Positions 7,274 to 14,945 of a stretch of DNA of 45,630 nucleotides are shown in pieces. The notes beneath the pieces were generated by a model that was given only the letters and a program-made list of their open reading frames with translations, was not told where the DNA came from and ran no database searches. The translations under genes and the position numbers were made by a program. Origin of the DNA: Umezawaea endophytica (GTDB lineage: Bacteria; Actinomycetota; Actinomycetes; Mycobacteriales; Pseudonocardiaceae); contig NZ_JANYMP010000048.1 in assembly GCF_025061645.1 (NCBI RefSeq), positions 5,787-51,416 of the forward strand, read 5' to 3'. Numbering within the stretch: position 1 is the first letter of the stretch; every line of letters begins with the position of its first letter.

Positions 7274-8233
7274 ATGTCCAGTCGGGTCACCACCTTGGAG
7301 CGGATCGCCGCCTACACACCGAGCAACTCGGTCCCCATCGAGGCCGTCGGGGAATCGCTGGGGCTGCACAGGTACGTCGTGCGGATGTTCCGCAACATCC
7401 ACGGTTTCGACCGCCTGCACGAGGACGCCCAGCTCGACCTGTTCGGTCTCGTCACGGCCGCCGCCGACCTGGTGGTCAAGGCGACCCCGGACCCGAGCGT
7501 GATCAAGTACCTGCTGTTCGCCCACACCGTGCTCGACGTGACGCCGTCGCACGTCGACGCCGCCGACGTGATCCGCGAGGCGCTCGGGCTGGCCGACGCC
7601 GACGCGTTCGCGGTCACCCAGCAGCACTGCGCGAGCGGTCTGGCCGCGATCGACATCGCGGGCGAGCTGCTGCGCTCCGAGGACGACCCGACGGCCCGCG
7701 CGCTGGTGATCACCGGGGAGAAGCCCGTCACCGCGAGGTTCCGGGTCGTCAACAACACCACCATCCTCGGTGAGGCGTCGACGGCGTGCCTGGTCGGCGC
7801 GGGCGGCACCGGCGACGTGGTGCGGGCGTACGGGACCAAGACCCAGGTGCTGCTGTCGGACGGCGTGTACCTGGCCGAGGACCTCGTCACCGAGTTCAAC
7901 GACAACTACACGGCGTTCCTGGCCGAGGCGATCCACAAGGCCCTGTCCCAGGCCGGGCTCACGCTCGACGACATCACCATGCTGGTGCCGCACAACGTGA
8001 GCAGGCTGCTCTGGTGGCGCACGCTCGACGAGCTGGGCATCGACCGGTCGCGGGCGTTCTTCGACAACATCGGGCGCTACAGCCACTGCTGCTGCGCCGA
8101 CCCGTTCCTCAACTACGCCACCCTCCGCGACGAGGGACGGCTGGTCGAGGGCGGCCTGTACCTGCTGACGTCGGTGGGCCTGGGGGCCACCTACGCGGCG
8201 ATGGTGATCGAGCACCGCGGAGGGACGGCATGA
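7274..8233 (+). CDS. KAS III-like (FabH-fold) ketosynthase or acyltransferase
   Basis: The product is a 319-residue thiolase-fold enzyme. The nucleophile motif QQHCASGLAAID puts Cys at about residue 119, and the His motif LVPHNVSRLL at about 240. Where canonical FabH has Gly-Asn-Thr-Ser with the third catalytic residue, this protein reads GRYSHCCCADPF (267-278): Arg replaces Asn and three Cys follow a His. Housekeeping FabH for fatty-acid initiation is therefore unlikely. Divergent KAS III proteins in secondary metabolism either elongate unusual starters or transfer acyl groups to O/N nucleophiles (CerJ-type). As first gene of the operon, overlapping the ligase gene by ATGA, it probably acts on the acyl chain carried by the ACP at 10851. 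Whether it makes a C-C bond or an amide/ester is not decidable here. Confidence 0.85.
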   Translation: MSSRVTTLERIAAYTPSNSVPIEAVGESLGLHRYVVRMFRNIHGFDRLHEDAQLDLFGLVTAAADLVVKATPDPSVIKYLLFAHTVLDVTPSHVDAADVIREALGLADADAFAVTQQHCASGLAAIDIAGELLRSEDDPTARALVITGEKPVTARFRVVNNTTILGEASTACLVGAGGTGDVVRAYGTKTQVLLSDGVYLAEDLVTEFNDNYTAFLAEAIHKALSQAGLTLDDITMLVPHNVSRLLWWRTLDELGIDRSRAFFDNIGRYSHCCCADPFLNYATLRDEGRLVEGGLYLLTSVGLGATYAAMVIEHRGGTA

Positions 8234-9579
8234 CCACGGACTACCTGCGGGGTATCAAGAAGGCGCTCACCGGGAGCGAGGACACCCCGCTCGTGCTGGT
8301 GTGCAACTTCGAGGCGGAAGCCCTGTGGGCCAAGGGTCACGTCGGCCTGCCCGCCGTGCCGTTCTCCGGCTCGACGCGGCTCGTGCGGCGGATGGAGGAG
8401 CTGGGCGTCCTCCTGGCGGGCCCGGACGACTTCCTGGTGCTCTCCGAGGCCCTGGACCCCGGTTTCCGGCGCTACGCGGAAGAACTCGGCTTCGCGCTGC
8501 CGACCGTGCTGGTCCCGGAGAACGTCGACCCGAGCCGGTCCACCGCGGAGGACGCGCTGGACTCCCCTGTGCTGTTGGAAGCGCTGCGGTCGACGGCGGG
8601 CGTGCTGCTGCCGATGGGCACGACGGTGCTGGAGCAGAAGCTCGCCGAGGCGACGGGGCTGCCGCTCGCCGTGCCGGGCGCCGAGGTGTTCGAGCGGGTC
8701 AACAGCAAGATCTACGGCAGGCGCGTCGCCGTGTCGGCCGGACTGCGCCCCGTGCCCGGCTTCGAGTGCGAGACGGTCGCCGAGTTCCTGGCCGTGCTCG
8801 ACGAGGTCGAGCCGCTGGTGGAGCAGGGCGAGCGGGTCGTGGTCAAGGACGCGTACGGCGTGTCCGGCAAGGGACTCGTGGTGCTGGACGGCAAGGTCAA
8901 GGCCTCGGGTCTCCGCAAGCTCGTCACCAGGCGGGCCGCCCGCAGCGGCGACGACCGGCTGCACGTCGTCGTGGAGCGCTGGCTGCCCAAGAGGTTCGAC
9001 CTCAACTACCAGTTCACCGTCGGCCGAGACGGCGCCGTGGTGTTCGACTTCGTCAAGCAGGCCCTCACCGCGGACGGGGTCCACAAGGGCCACCTGGTCC
9101 CGGCCGAGCTGGAGCCGCGCCACCACGACGAGCTGCGGCACGCCGCTTCGGTCATCGGGGAGCGGCTGCACGCGGACGGGTTCAGCGGCGTCGCGGGCGT
9201 GGACGCGATCCTGGGCCTGGACGGAGTGCTGCACCCGCTGCTGGAGATCAACGCGCGGCTCAACATGTCGACCTACCAGGGCGGCGTCACCGAGCGCCTG
9301 CTGCCCGACGGCAGCGCCTGCCTCGCGAAGCACTACACCCTGCGGCTCGCCGCCCGCACCCCGTTCGACGCCGTCCGCGCGGCACTCGGTCCGCTGCTGG
9401 ACGACCGCGACGGCGAGCGCGTGGTGATCACCTGCGCGGGCACGGTCAACGCGAACGCGGCCGACGACGCGCCGTTCGAGGGACGCCTGTACGCGGTCCT
9501 CGTCGCTCCCGACCGGGCGCGGCTGGCCGGGTTGGACGCCGCCACCGAGACCGCACTCACCACGCTGGAGAGCCGATGA
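8230..9579 (+). CDS. ATP-grasp amino acid:carrier-protein ligase (BtrJ-like)
   Basis: The product is a 449-residue ATP-grasp ligase. Visible features are the adenine/phosphate-binding Lys segment VVVKDAYGVSGKGLVVL (about 200-216) and the metal-binding LEINARLNMSTYQGG (E339, N341). ATP-grasp enzymes activate a carboxylate as acyl phosphate and pass it to a nucleophile. In butirosin, BtrJ loads L-glutamate onto the phosphopantetheine thiol of BtrI. Here the next two genes are a PLP decarboxylase and an ACP, the same trio, so loading an amino acid on the ACP at 10851 is the best prediction. The amino acid could be Glu, Asp or another diacid or diamino acid. The start ATG overlaps the previous stop by four bases and the stop overlaps the next ATG in the same way, indicating tight translational coupling. 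Confidence 0.85.
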   Translation: MTTDYLRGIKKALTGSEDTPLVLVCNFEAEALWAKGHVGLPAVPFSGSTRLVRRMEELGVLLAGPDDFLVLSEALDPGFRRYAEELGFALPTVLVPENVDPSRSTAEDALDSPVLLEALRSTAGVLLPMGTTVLEQKLAEATGLPLAVPGAEVFERVNSKIYGRRVAVSAGLRPVPGFECETVAEFLAVLDEVEPLVEQGERVVVKDAYGVSGKGLVVLDGKVKASGLRKLVTRRAARSGDDRLHVVVERWLPKRFDLNYQFTVGRDGAVVFDFVKQALTADGVHKGHLVPAELEPRHHDELRHAASVIGERLHADGFSGVAGVDAILGLDGVLHPLLEINARLNMSTYQGGVTERLLPDGSACLAKHYTLRLAARTPFDAVRAALGPLLDDRDGERVVITCAGTVNANAADDAPFEGRLYAVLVAPDRARLAGLDAATETALTTLESR

Positions 9580-10841
9580 CGAGCGAGTACACCGTGCAGG
9601 GCCACCCGATCAGCGCGTTGGCGGAGGAGTTCGGGACACCCCTGTACGTCTACGACGGCGACGTGCTGCGGGACGTGTACCTGTCGCTGCGCGAGCGCCT
9701 CGACCCGCGCGTCGACATCCTCTACTCCGCCAAGGCGAACCCCAACGTCAGCGTGTGCGCGGTGCTGCGCTCGCTCGGCGCGGGGATCGAGGTGTCGTCA
9801 CTGGTGGAACTGGTGACGGCGAAGCAGGCGGGCGCCGCGCCGGACGACGTGATCTTCCTCGGGCCCGGCAAGTCCCTCGACGAGCTGATCGCGTGCCTCG
9901 AACTGGGGGTGCACGCGATCGTGGCGGAGTCGTTGGAGGAGCTGGAGCTGCTCAACGACATGCGGGTGCCGGGCGGCGCCCGTGTGATGCTGAGGGTCAA
10001 CCCGTCGTTCGAGTCGAAGGGCGCCCGCCTGGCGATGGGCGGCAAACCCCGCCAGTTCGGCGTCGACCAGGACGTGCTGCTGCGGTCCCGGTCGTTCCTG
10101 AGGTCGTTGCGGCACGTCGAGGTCATCGGGATCCACGGCTACATGGGCACGCGCATCCTGGACGCCGAGGACGTCGTGCACAACACCCGCGGCATCCTCG
10201 CCGCCGCCGAGGAGCTGTCGGCCGCGCTCGGGTTCGAGCTGCGGACCGTGGACGTCGGCGGCGGGCTCGGCGTGCCGTACTTCGACAACGAGAAGGACCT
10301 CGACGTCGACCTGCTCGCGACCGGCGTGAACACCGCGGTCGCCGAGTTCCTCGACCGGCGGCCGGGCTGCCGGGTGATCACCGAACTGGGCCGCTACCTC
10401 GTCGGCTGGTGCGGGACGTACGTCGTGCGCGCCCGGTACGTCAAGGAGTCCATGGGCGAGTGGTTCGTGGTCGCCGACGGCGGCACCAACCACCACATGG
10501 CCGCGGTCGGCATCGGCAGCTTCGTGAAACGCAACTTCCCGGTGCGGTCGCTGACCCGCTACACCGAGCCCGCGCTCCGGCCGTACAACATCACCGGTCC
10601 GCTGTGCACGCCGAACGACGTGGTGGCCAAGCAGGTCGCGCTGCCGGAGGTGCGGCCCGGCGACCTGCTCGGCGTCGAGCGGTCCGGCGCGTACGGCCCC
10701 ACCGCCTCCCCCGGCCTGTTCCTCAGCCACGGCTTCCCGGCCGAGGTGCTGGTGCTCGACGGCACACCGCACCTGGTGCGCCGCCGCGACACCGTCGACG
10801 ACCTGCTGGGCAAGCAGGAGCTCATCGCTATCGGAGACTAG
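9576..10841 (+). CDS. PLP-dependent carrier-bound amino acid decarboxylase (BtrK/VinO-like)
   Basis: The 421-residue protein is a fold-type III (alanine racemase-like) decarboxylase of the DapDC/ornithine decarboxylase superfamily. The PLP Schiff-base Lys is in ILYSAKANPN (K53), the phosphate-binding loop is DVGGGLG (about 226-232), and a candidate active-site Cys lies in GPLCTPND (C344). Free-substrate DapDC normally sits in lysine biosynthesis. Here the gene lies between an ATP-grasp ligase and an ACP, as BtrK does; BtrK and VinO decarboxylate an aminoacyl group while it is attached to the carrier. The predicted product is an omega-amino acyl-ACP, for instance 4-aminobutyryl-ACP if glutamate is loaded. 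The gene is coupled to the ligase by an ATGA overlap, and its stop lies within the ACP ribosome binding site. Confidence 0.87.
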   Translation: MTSEYTVQGHPISALAEEFGTPLYVYDGDVLRDVYLSLRERLDPRVDILYSAKANPNVSVCAVLRSLGAGIEVSSLVELVTAKQAGAAPDDVIFLGPGKSLDELIACLELGVHAIVAESLEELELLNDMRVPGGARVMLRVNPSFESKGARLAMGGKPRQFGVDQDVLLRSRSFLRSLRHVEVIGIHGYMGTRILDAEDVVHNTRGILAAAEELSAALGFELRTVDVGGGLGVPYFDNEKDLDVDLLATGVNTAVAEFLDRRPGCRVITELGRYLVGWCGTYVVRARYVKESMGEWFVVADGGTNHHMAAVGIGSFVKRNFPVRSLTRYTEPALRPYNITGPLCTPNDVVAKQVALPEVRPGDLLGVERSGAYGPTASPGLFLSHGFPAEVLVLDGTPHLVRRRDTVDDLLGKQELIAIGD

Positions 10842-10850
10842 GAGTCCACA

Positions 10851-11108
10851 ATGGATCGTTCGAGCGTGGTCAAGACCATCACCGGGGCGCTGTCGGACAT
10901 CATGCAGCGGGAGTACTCGGACGTGACCGAGGAGACCCGCCTGTTCGAGGACCTGCACCTGGACTCCACGTCCGTCCTGACGCTGCTGATGGCGCTGGAG
11001 GACCAGACCGGCATCGAGGTCGACCCGGAGTCGTTGCAGATGGAGAACTTCCAGACCATCGGCACGCTGGCCGACTACATCGAGGGCAACCTCGACGTCT
11101 CGGTTTGA
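10851..11108 (+). CDS. Discrete acyl carrier protein of the aminoacyl pathway (BtrI-like)
   Basis: This is an 85-residue carrier protein with the phosphopantetheine attachment motif LHLDSTSV, the modified Ser being residue 39. It is acidic and helical as expected. Its ATG at 10851 is served by AGGAG at 10840-10844, overlapping the decarboxylase stop. Its place after the ligase and decarboxylase and before KAS-like and acyl-CoA dehydrogenase proteins makes it the shared tether on which the amino acid is loaded, decarboxylated and oxidised. The AcpS-type transferase at 13629 would supply the phosphopantetheine arm. A housekeeping fatty-acid ACP is unlikely, because the usual fab neighbours are missing. 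Confidence 0.92.
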   Translation: MDRSSVVKTITGALSDIMQREYSDVTEETRLFEDLHLDSTSVLTLLMALEDQTGIEVDPESLQMENFQTIGTLADYIEGNLDVSV

Positions 11109-11109
11109 C

Positions 11110-11922
11110 GTGGCGCTGACGCTCCGGTCGGCGAGCGCCTACGTCGCCGACCACCGCCACCCCTACCAGCGCGACGACTGGCTGGTGTCCTACCAGCAGG
11201 ACCTGCTGGCGCCGTTCGACGTGCCGTTCGACGAGAAGTTCCTGAAGCAGGGCGCGAACATCGGGTTCCAGGAGCTGGCCGAGCGCGCGCTGGACGGTCT
11301 CGGTGAACGGCCGGAGCCGGACCTGGTCGTGATCGCCCACGGCCTGCCCGACCACTACCCGTTCCGCTCCATCGGCGGGCACGTCGACAAGCTGGTCGGC
11401 GGGGGGTCGGAGAACTTCGCGATCTCCGACCAGGGCCTGCGGGCGCCGTTCACCGCGCTGCGGATCGGCAACGCCTACGCGAGGTCCGGCCGCTGCCGGC
11501 AGGCGGCGGTGGTCGTGGTGGAGCAGTCGACGTTCGGCCAGGACGAGCCGCTGGCGCGGGACGGCAAGCTCGCGGACTCGGCCGCGGTCCTGGTGCTGGA
11601 CAACGGTTCCGGACGCTGGGAGGTGGCCGCCGTGCCGCCGGCGGGCCACCTGCGCGCCCTGCTCCGCGACACCGTCGAGGGCGAGCACCCGCTCGTGGTG
11701 GCCGGGCCGTGGACCGACGCCGAGCAGGTCGCGGCGACCGGGCTGGCCGACCACCGGGTGGCGCCCGGCTCGTACTGCACGAGCCTGTGGCTGGACCTGG
11801 CCCGGCACCACGAGGAGTGGGCGGACCGCCACGACGCGGTCGTCCTGTGCGACACCGACCCGCGCACGGGTCGCAGCCACGCGGCGCTGCTGCGCCGCCG
11901 AGACACGGAGGGCACCACGTGA
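11110..11922 (+). CDS. KAS-like protein lacking the nucleophile cysteine
   Basis: The 270-residue product resembles the N-terminal half of a thiolase-fold ketosynthase: DLVVIAHGLPDH (strand near the dimer face), then NFAISDQGLRAPFTALRIGNAYARSGR, then VVVVEQ and ADSAAVLVLDN. At the position where KAS III enzymes have Cys in a C-x-G context, this protein reads DQGLRAPF, so the nucleophile is absent. The C-terminal half is short and poorly conserved. The start GTG at 11110 is one base after the ACP stop. It may be a non-catalytic partner of the KAS III-like enzyme at 7274, comparable to chain-length-factor subunits, or a dedicated ACP-binding scaffold. Both are inference; a distant acyltransferase using other residues is also possible. 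Confidence 0.7.
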   Translation: MALTLRSASAYVADHRHPYQRDDWLVSYQQDLLAPFDVPFDEKFLKQGANIGFQELAERALDGLGERPEPDLVVIAHGLPDHYPFRSIGGHVDKLVGGGSENFAISDQGLRAPFTALRIGNAYARSGRCRQAAVVVVEQSTFGQDEPLARDGKLADSAAVLVLDNGSGRWEVAAVPPAGHLRALLRDTVEGEHPLVVAGPWTDAEQVAATGLADHRVAPGSYCTSLWLDLARHHEEWADRHDAVVLCDTDPRTGRSHAALLRRRDTEGTT

Positions 11923-12446
11923 GCTACCCGGCGCTGCTGGACGCGCTGCACGACCGCACGGCGGGCGACCACCTCGTCGCCTCGGCGTCGGGCGTCGTCG
12001 TCGCCTCCCGCGACACCGCCTCGGGCGACAGCCCACTGGCCAGGTTCGGCCTGGGGGTGGACCGCTCGGAACCGGACCGGGCGGCCGTGCTCGACCGGTT
12101 CGCCGACGGCCTCCTGGACCTGCACCGCCACGTGCTGCGGGACGGCGTCGCCCACGCCCTGGAGCACCTGAACAGCCGCACCTCTGTCGGCACGACGCTG
12201 CTGGACCGCCAGCTCGTGCAGGCCTCGCTGGCCGACGTGGCCATCGAGATCCGCGAGAGCGAGGCGCTGCGGCCGCACGACGCGGCGACCCGGTGGCGCG
12301 CCCACCAGGGCCTGGTCCGGGCCGGTCGGCTGCTGCTGACCCTGTTGGGGGCGAGCAGCTTCCTCGTCTCCGGTCCCGGCGGCGACCTGCACCTGGCCGA
12401 GGTCACCGGCAACGTCTACCTGCACCCCGGCGAGGAGGACCGATGA
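11919..12446 (+). CDS. Lone C-terminal helical domain of an acyl-CoA dehydrogenase
   Basis: This 175-residue protein matches only the C-terminal four-helix bundle of acyl-CoA dehydrogenases: ALEHLNSRTSVGTTLLDRQLVQASLADVA resembles the flavin-contacting RxxFGxxLxxxQ helix, and GASSFLVSGPGGDLHLAEVTGNVYLHP resembles the helix that normally holds the catalytic base region. The N-terminal helical and middle beta domains are missing. The GTG start at 11919 overlaps the previous stop, and the stop overlaps the complete dehydrogenase's ATG. Actinobacteria use alpha2-beta2 acyl-CoA dehydrogenases made of two unlike chains in sterol breakdown, so a heteromeric complex with the product of 12443 is plausible. 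The frame is open and flush with both neighbours, arguing against a decayed gene. Confidence 0.7.
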   Translation: MSYPALLDALHDRTAGDHLVASASGVVVASRDTASGDSPLARFGLGVDRSEPDRAAVLDRFADGLLDLHRHVLRDGVAHALEHLNSRTSVGTTLLDRQLVQASLADVAIEIRESEALRPHDAATRWRAHQGLVRAGRLLLTLLGASSFLVSGPGGDLHLAEVTGNVYLHPGEEDR

Positions 12447-13645
12447 CCGGCCTGTTGGGCCACGACGTCGAGCGCGGCGGCGAGGCGCTCGCCGAACCGC
12501 TGCGGCGCCTGCACTCCCAGTGCCGCGAGGTGTCGCCGACGTTCCGCGAGGTCGGGATCGCGCTGGACCGCGACCCGGACTCGATCCGCGACTTCCTGCA
12601 CCTGCCCGCGTTCGGGGTGCTGGGCCAGATCTTCACCCCGCCGGAGTTCCAGACCGGCGACCCGGTCGTGGACCCGTTCAACCCGACCTGCACCGCGCTG
12701 TGCGTCGTGCTGGAAGCGCTGTCGCACGGCGACCCCGGCGCGATCCTGGCCGGTCCCGGCGCGGGCCTGTGCCGGGACGTGGTGCGGGAACTGGGTGACG
12801 ACGGGCAGCGGGAGGACTTCTTCGGCCGGGTGAACGACGGTCCGAAGTGGACGTTCTTCGGCCTGACCGAGCCGGGCAAGGGTTCGGCTGCGCTGGAGCT
12901 GGAGACCCGGCTCGTGCCCGACGGCGACGACTGGCTGCTGCACGGCGAGAAGAAGTACATCGGCAACGGCGCCCGCGCGCAGCTCGGTGTCGTGTTCGCC
13001 CGCCGCGCGCCGGGCCCGTGGGGCATCGAGGCCGTCGTGGTCGACCCGTCCGACGAGGGCTTCACCGGCGAGCTGCTGCCGATGATCGGCCTGCGCGGCG
13101 CGCGGATCAGCCACCTCAGTTTCGACGGGGTGCGGATCCCGGCGGAGCGCGTGCTGGGCAGGCACCGCCCGCCGAGCCGCCGGGGCATCTACGGCGCCCT
13201 GCACGCCCTGCTGCGGTTCCGGCCCGGCCTGGGCGCGATGACGCTGGGCCTGACGCAGGCCGCTGTCGACTACCTCGCCGAGCACCGCCCGGTGCTGCCG
13301 AAGGCCGACCAGGCGCGGGTGGACGCGCTGAACGACCGCATCGCCGCCGTGCGGAGGCTGATGTACGAGGTCGCCGCGGACGTGGACCGGAACGTGGTGA
13401 ACGCGCACCGCATCGGCTCGGTGAAGATGCGCGCCGCGCAACTCGGTGAGCAGGCGACGATCCTCGCCGCCGAGCTGCTCGGCCCGGCGTCGCTGGTCGA
13501 GCACCCGTGGCTGGAGAAGGCCTACCGCGACCTGCGGGCGTTCGAGTTCATGGAGGGCACCAGCAACCTGCACCGGCTGTCGGTGTTCCAGGGCCTGTTG
13601 AAGAGCGACTACTTCCCGGTGGACGTCGATGCGCCTCGGTATTGA
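12443..13645 (+). CDS. Acyl-CoA (acyl-ACP) dehydrogenase family flavoenzyme
   Basis: The 400-residue protein has the full three-domain acyl-CoA dehydrogenase layout. The flavin-binding strand FFGLTEPGKGSAALELET (about 138-155) matches the usual TEPxxGSD motif with altered last residues, and the C-terminal FEFMEGTSNLHRL carries Glu at about residue 371, the usual catalytic base position. In this operon the substrate is more likely the ACP-bound amino-acyl chain than a CoA ester, as seen for dehydrogenase-like enzymes acting on carrier-bound prolyl or acyl groups in other pathways. Desaturation of a decarboxylated aminoacyl-ACP would give a 2,3-enoyl or imine-type intermediate. It begins with an ATGA overlap and runs 17 bases into the AcpS gene. 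Confidence 0.85.
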   Translation: MTGLLGHDVERGGEALAEPLRRLHSQCREVSPTFREVGIALDRDPDSIRDFLHLPAFGVLGQIFTPPEFQTGDPVVDPFNPTCTALCVVLEALSHGDPGAILAGPGAGLCRDVVRELGDDGQREDFFGRVNDGPKWTFFGLTEPGKGSAALELETRLVPDGDDWLLHGEKKYIGNGARAQLGVVFARRAPGPWGIEAVVVDPSDEGFTGELLPMIGLRGARISHLSFDGVRIPAERVLGRHRPPSRRGIYGALHALLRFRPGLGAMTLGLTQAAVDYLAEHRPVLPKADQARVDALNDRIAAVRRLMYEVAADVDRNVVNAHRIGSVKMRAAQLGEQATILAAELLGPASLVEHPWLEKAYRDLRAFEFMEGTSNLHRLSVFQGLLKSDYFPVDVDAPRY

Positions 13646-13997
13646 CCTGCTGACCCGCCACGAGCTGGACGGGTTGCTGAGCCGGACGTGGTTCCGCCGC
13701 TTCGCCTTCGCCGACGCCGAACTGGCGCACGCGGAGACGCTGGCGGCGGACCGGGGCGGCGAGTTCCTGGCGGGCCGGTTCGCCGCGAAGGAGGCCGTGC
13801 TGAAGGTGCTGGGCACCGGGCTGTTCCAGGGCGTGGTGCCCAGCCACATCTCGGTGGTCCGCGACGGCTCGGGAGCGCCGTCGGTGTCGTTGCGCGACAG
13901 CGCTTCGACCGCGGCGGAGGCGGCCGGGATCACGCACGTGACCGTGTCGATCACGCACAAGCGGGAACTGGTGGCGGCCGTGGCGGTGGGCTGGTGA
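13629..13997 (+). CDS. AcpS-type 4'-phosphopantetheinyl transferase
   Basis: The product is a 122-residue holo-ACP synthase-like enzyme. The first motif MRLGIDLL holds the Mg-binding Asp (residue 6) and the second, GRFAAKEAVLKVLG, holds the conserved Glu and Lys; the third, SITHKRELVAAVAV, closes the fold. The small AcpS class is trimeric and normally serves fatty-acid ACPs. Its position inside the operon indicates that it converts the operon's own ACP to the holo form. The ATG at 13629 lies within the end of the dehydrogenase gene, and the stop overlaps the GTG of the exporter ATPase, so production is translationally coupled. Confidence 0.9.
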   Translation: MRLGIDLLTRHELDGLLSRTWFRRFAFADAELAHAETLAADRGGEFLAGRFAAKEAVLKVLGTGLFQGVVPSHISVVRDGSGAPSVSLRDSASTAAEAAGITHVTVSITHKRELVAAVAVGW

Positions 13998-14935
13998 TCA
14001 TCGACGCGCGCGGGCTGCGGCGGTCGTTCGGCGAGGTGGAGGCCGTGCGCGGCGTGGACCTGGGGGTGGAGGCGGGCGAGACCGTCGGCCTGCTCGGTCC
14101 CAACGGGGCGGGCAAGACCACGACGCTGCGGATGCTGACCACGTTGCTGCGCCCCACGTCCGGCACCGCCACCGTCGCCGGGGCGGACCTGCTGACCGAG
14201 CAGGCCCTGGTGCGGCGCAGGATCGGGTACGTCGCGCAGAGCGGCGGCACCGAGGCGCGCTGCCGGGTCGGCGAGGAACTGGTGCTCCAGGCGGAGCTGT
14301 ACCGGCTCGACCGGACGACCGCCCGCCGCCGGGCCTCCGAGCTGTGCGAACTCCTCGGGCTGGCGGGTTTGGAGAACCGCGCCGTCGGCACGCTCTCCGG
14401 CGGCCAGCGGCGCAAGCTCGACATCGCGCTCGGCCTGGTCCACTCCCCCGCGCTGCTGTTCCTGGACGAGCCGAGCCTGGGCCTCGACCCGAGCAGCCGC
14501 GACGACCTGTGGGACCACCTGCGGGCGTTGCGCGGCACGACGGTGCTGCTCACGACCCACTACCTCGACGAGGCCGACGCGCTGTGCGACCGGCTGCTGG
14601 TCGTGGACCGCGGGGTCGTGGTCGCGCAGGGGACCTCGGACGAACTCAAGCGCGGGTTGGCGGGCGACGTCGTCACGGTCGACGTCGACCGCGCCGCCGT
14701 GCGGGTCCTCGCCGCCCACCCGTCGGTGCACACGGTGACCGACGACGGCACCGCGCTCAGGCTGACGGTCGGCGACGGCGACCGCGTGCTGGCCGAACTC
14801 CTGCGGCTGCTCGACAGCGCGGGGTACGCGCCGAGGTCGATCCAGTTGCACCGGCCCACCCTCGACGACGTGTTCCGCGCTGTCACCGGCACGCCGTTGA
14901 CCGACGACGTCCCCGCCCGCACGGCGATCGGCTGA
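13994..14935 (+). CDS. ABC exporter ATPase, DrrA-like
   Basis: The 313-residue nucleotide-binding protein has Walker A GPNGAGKT (35-42), signature LSGGQ (134-138), Walker B LLFLDEPSLGLDP, and an H-loop in LLTTHYLDEADAL. A C-terminal extension of about 80 residues ends in PTLDDVFRAVTG, the DrrA-family hallmark. It would power the permease encoded ten bases downstream. In antibiotic clusters such pairs export the product and protect the producer. The GTG start overlaps the stop of the AcpS gene, so the exporter is made with the biosynthetic enzymes. Confidence 0.92.
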   Translation: MIIDARGLRRSFGEVEAVRGVDLGVEAGETVGLLGPNGAGKTTTLRMLTTLLRPTSGTATVAGADLLTEQALVRRRIGYVAQSGGTEARCRVGEELVLQAELYRLDRTTARRRASELCELLGLAGLENRAVGTLSGGQRRKLDIALGLVHSPALLFLDEPSLGLDPSSRDDLWDHLRALRGTTVLLTTHYLDEADALCDRLLVVDRGVVVAQGTSDELKRGLAGDVVTVDVDRAAVRVLAAHPSVHTVTDDGTALRLTVGDGDRVLAELLRLLDSAGYAPRSIQLHRPTLDDVFRAVTGTPLTDDVPARTAIG

Positions 14936-14945
14936 GGAGACCACC

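Noticed and set aside
7274-8233. Housekeeping FabH for fatty-acid initiation
   Set aside because: No fabD, fabF or malonyl-transferase genes are adjacent, and the Asn motif is changed to GRYSHCCC.
8301-10841. A 846-codon frame fusing an N-terminal extension to the PLP decarboxylase
   Set aside because: The first 425 codons are an Arg/Gly/Pro shadow of the ATP-grasp gene; the real decarboxylase starts at ATG 9576 with an ATGA overlap.
9576-10841. Lysine-pathway diaminopimelate decarboxylase (lysA)
   Set aside because: The context is a carrier-protein ligase and ACP with translational coupling, with no lysine or threonine genes; BtrK/VinO-like function fits better.
11919-12446. Dehydrogenase pseudogene fragment
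   Set aside because: The frame is intact, starts and stops overlap both neighbours precisely, and codon use matches the operon, so it is probably functional.
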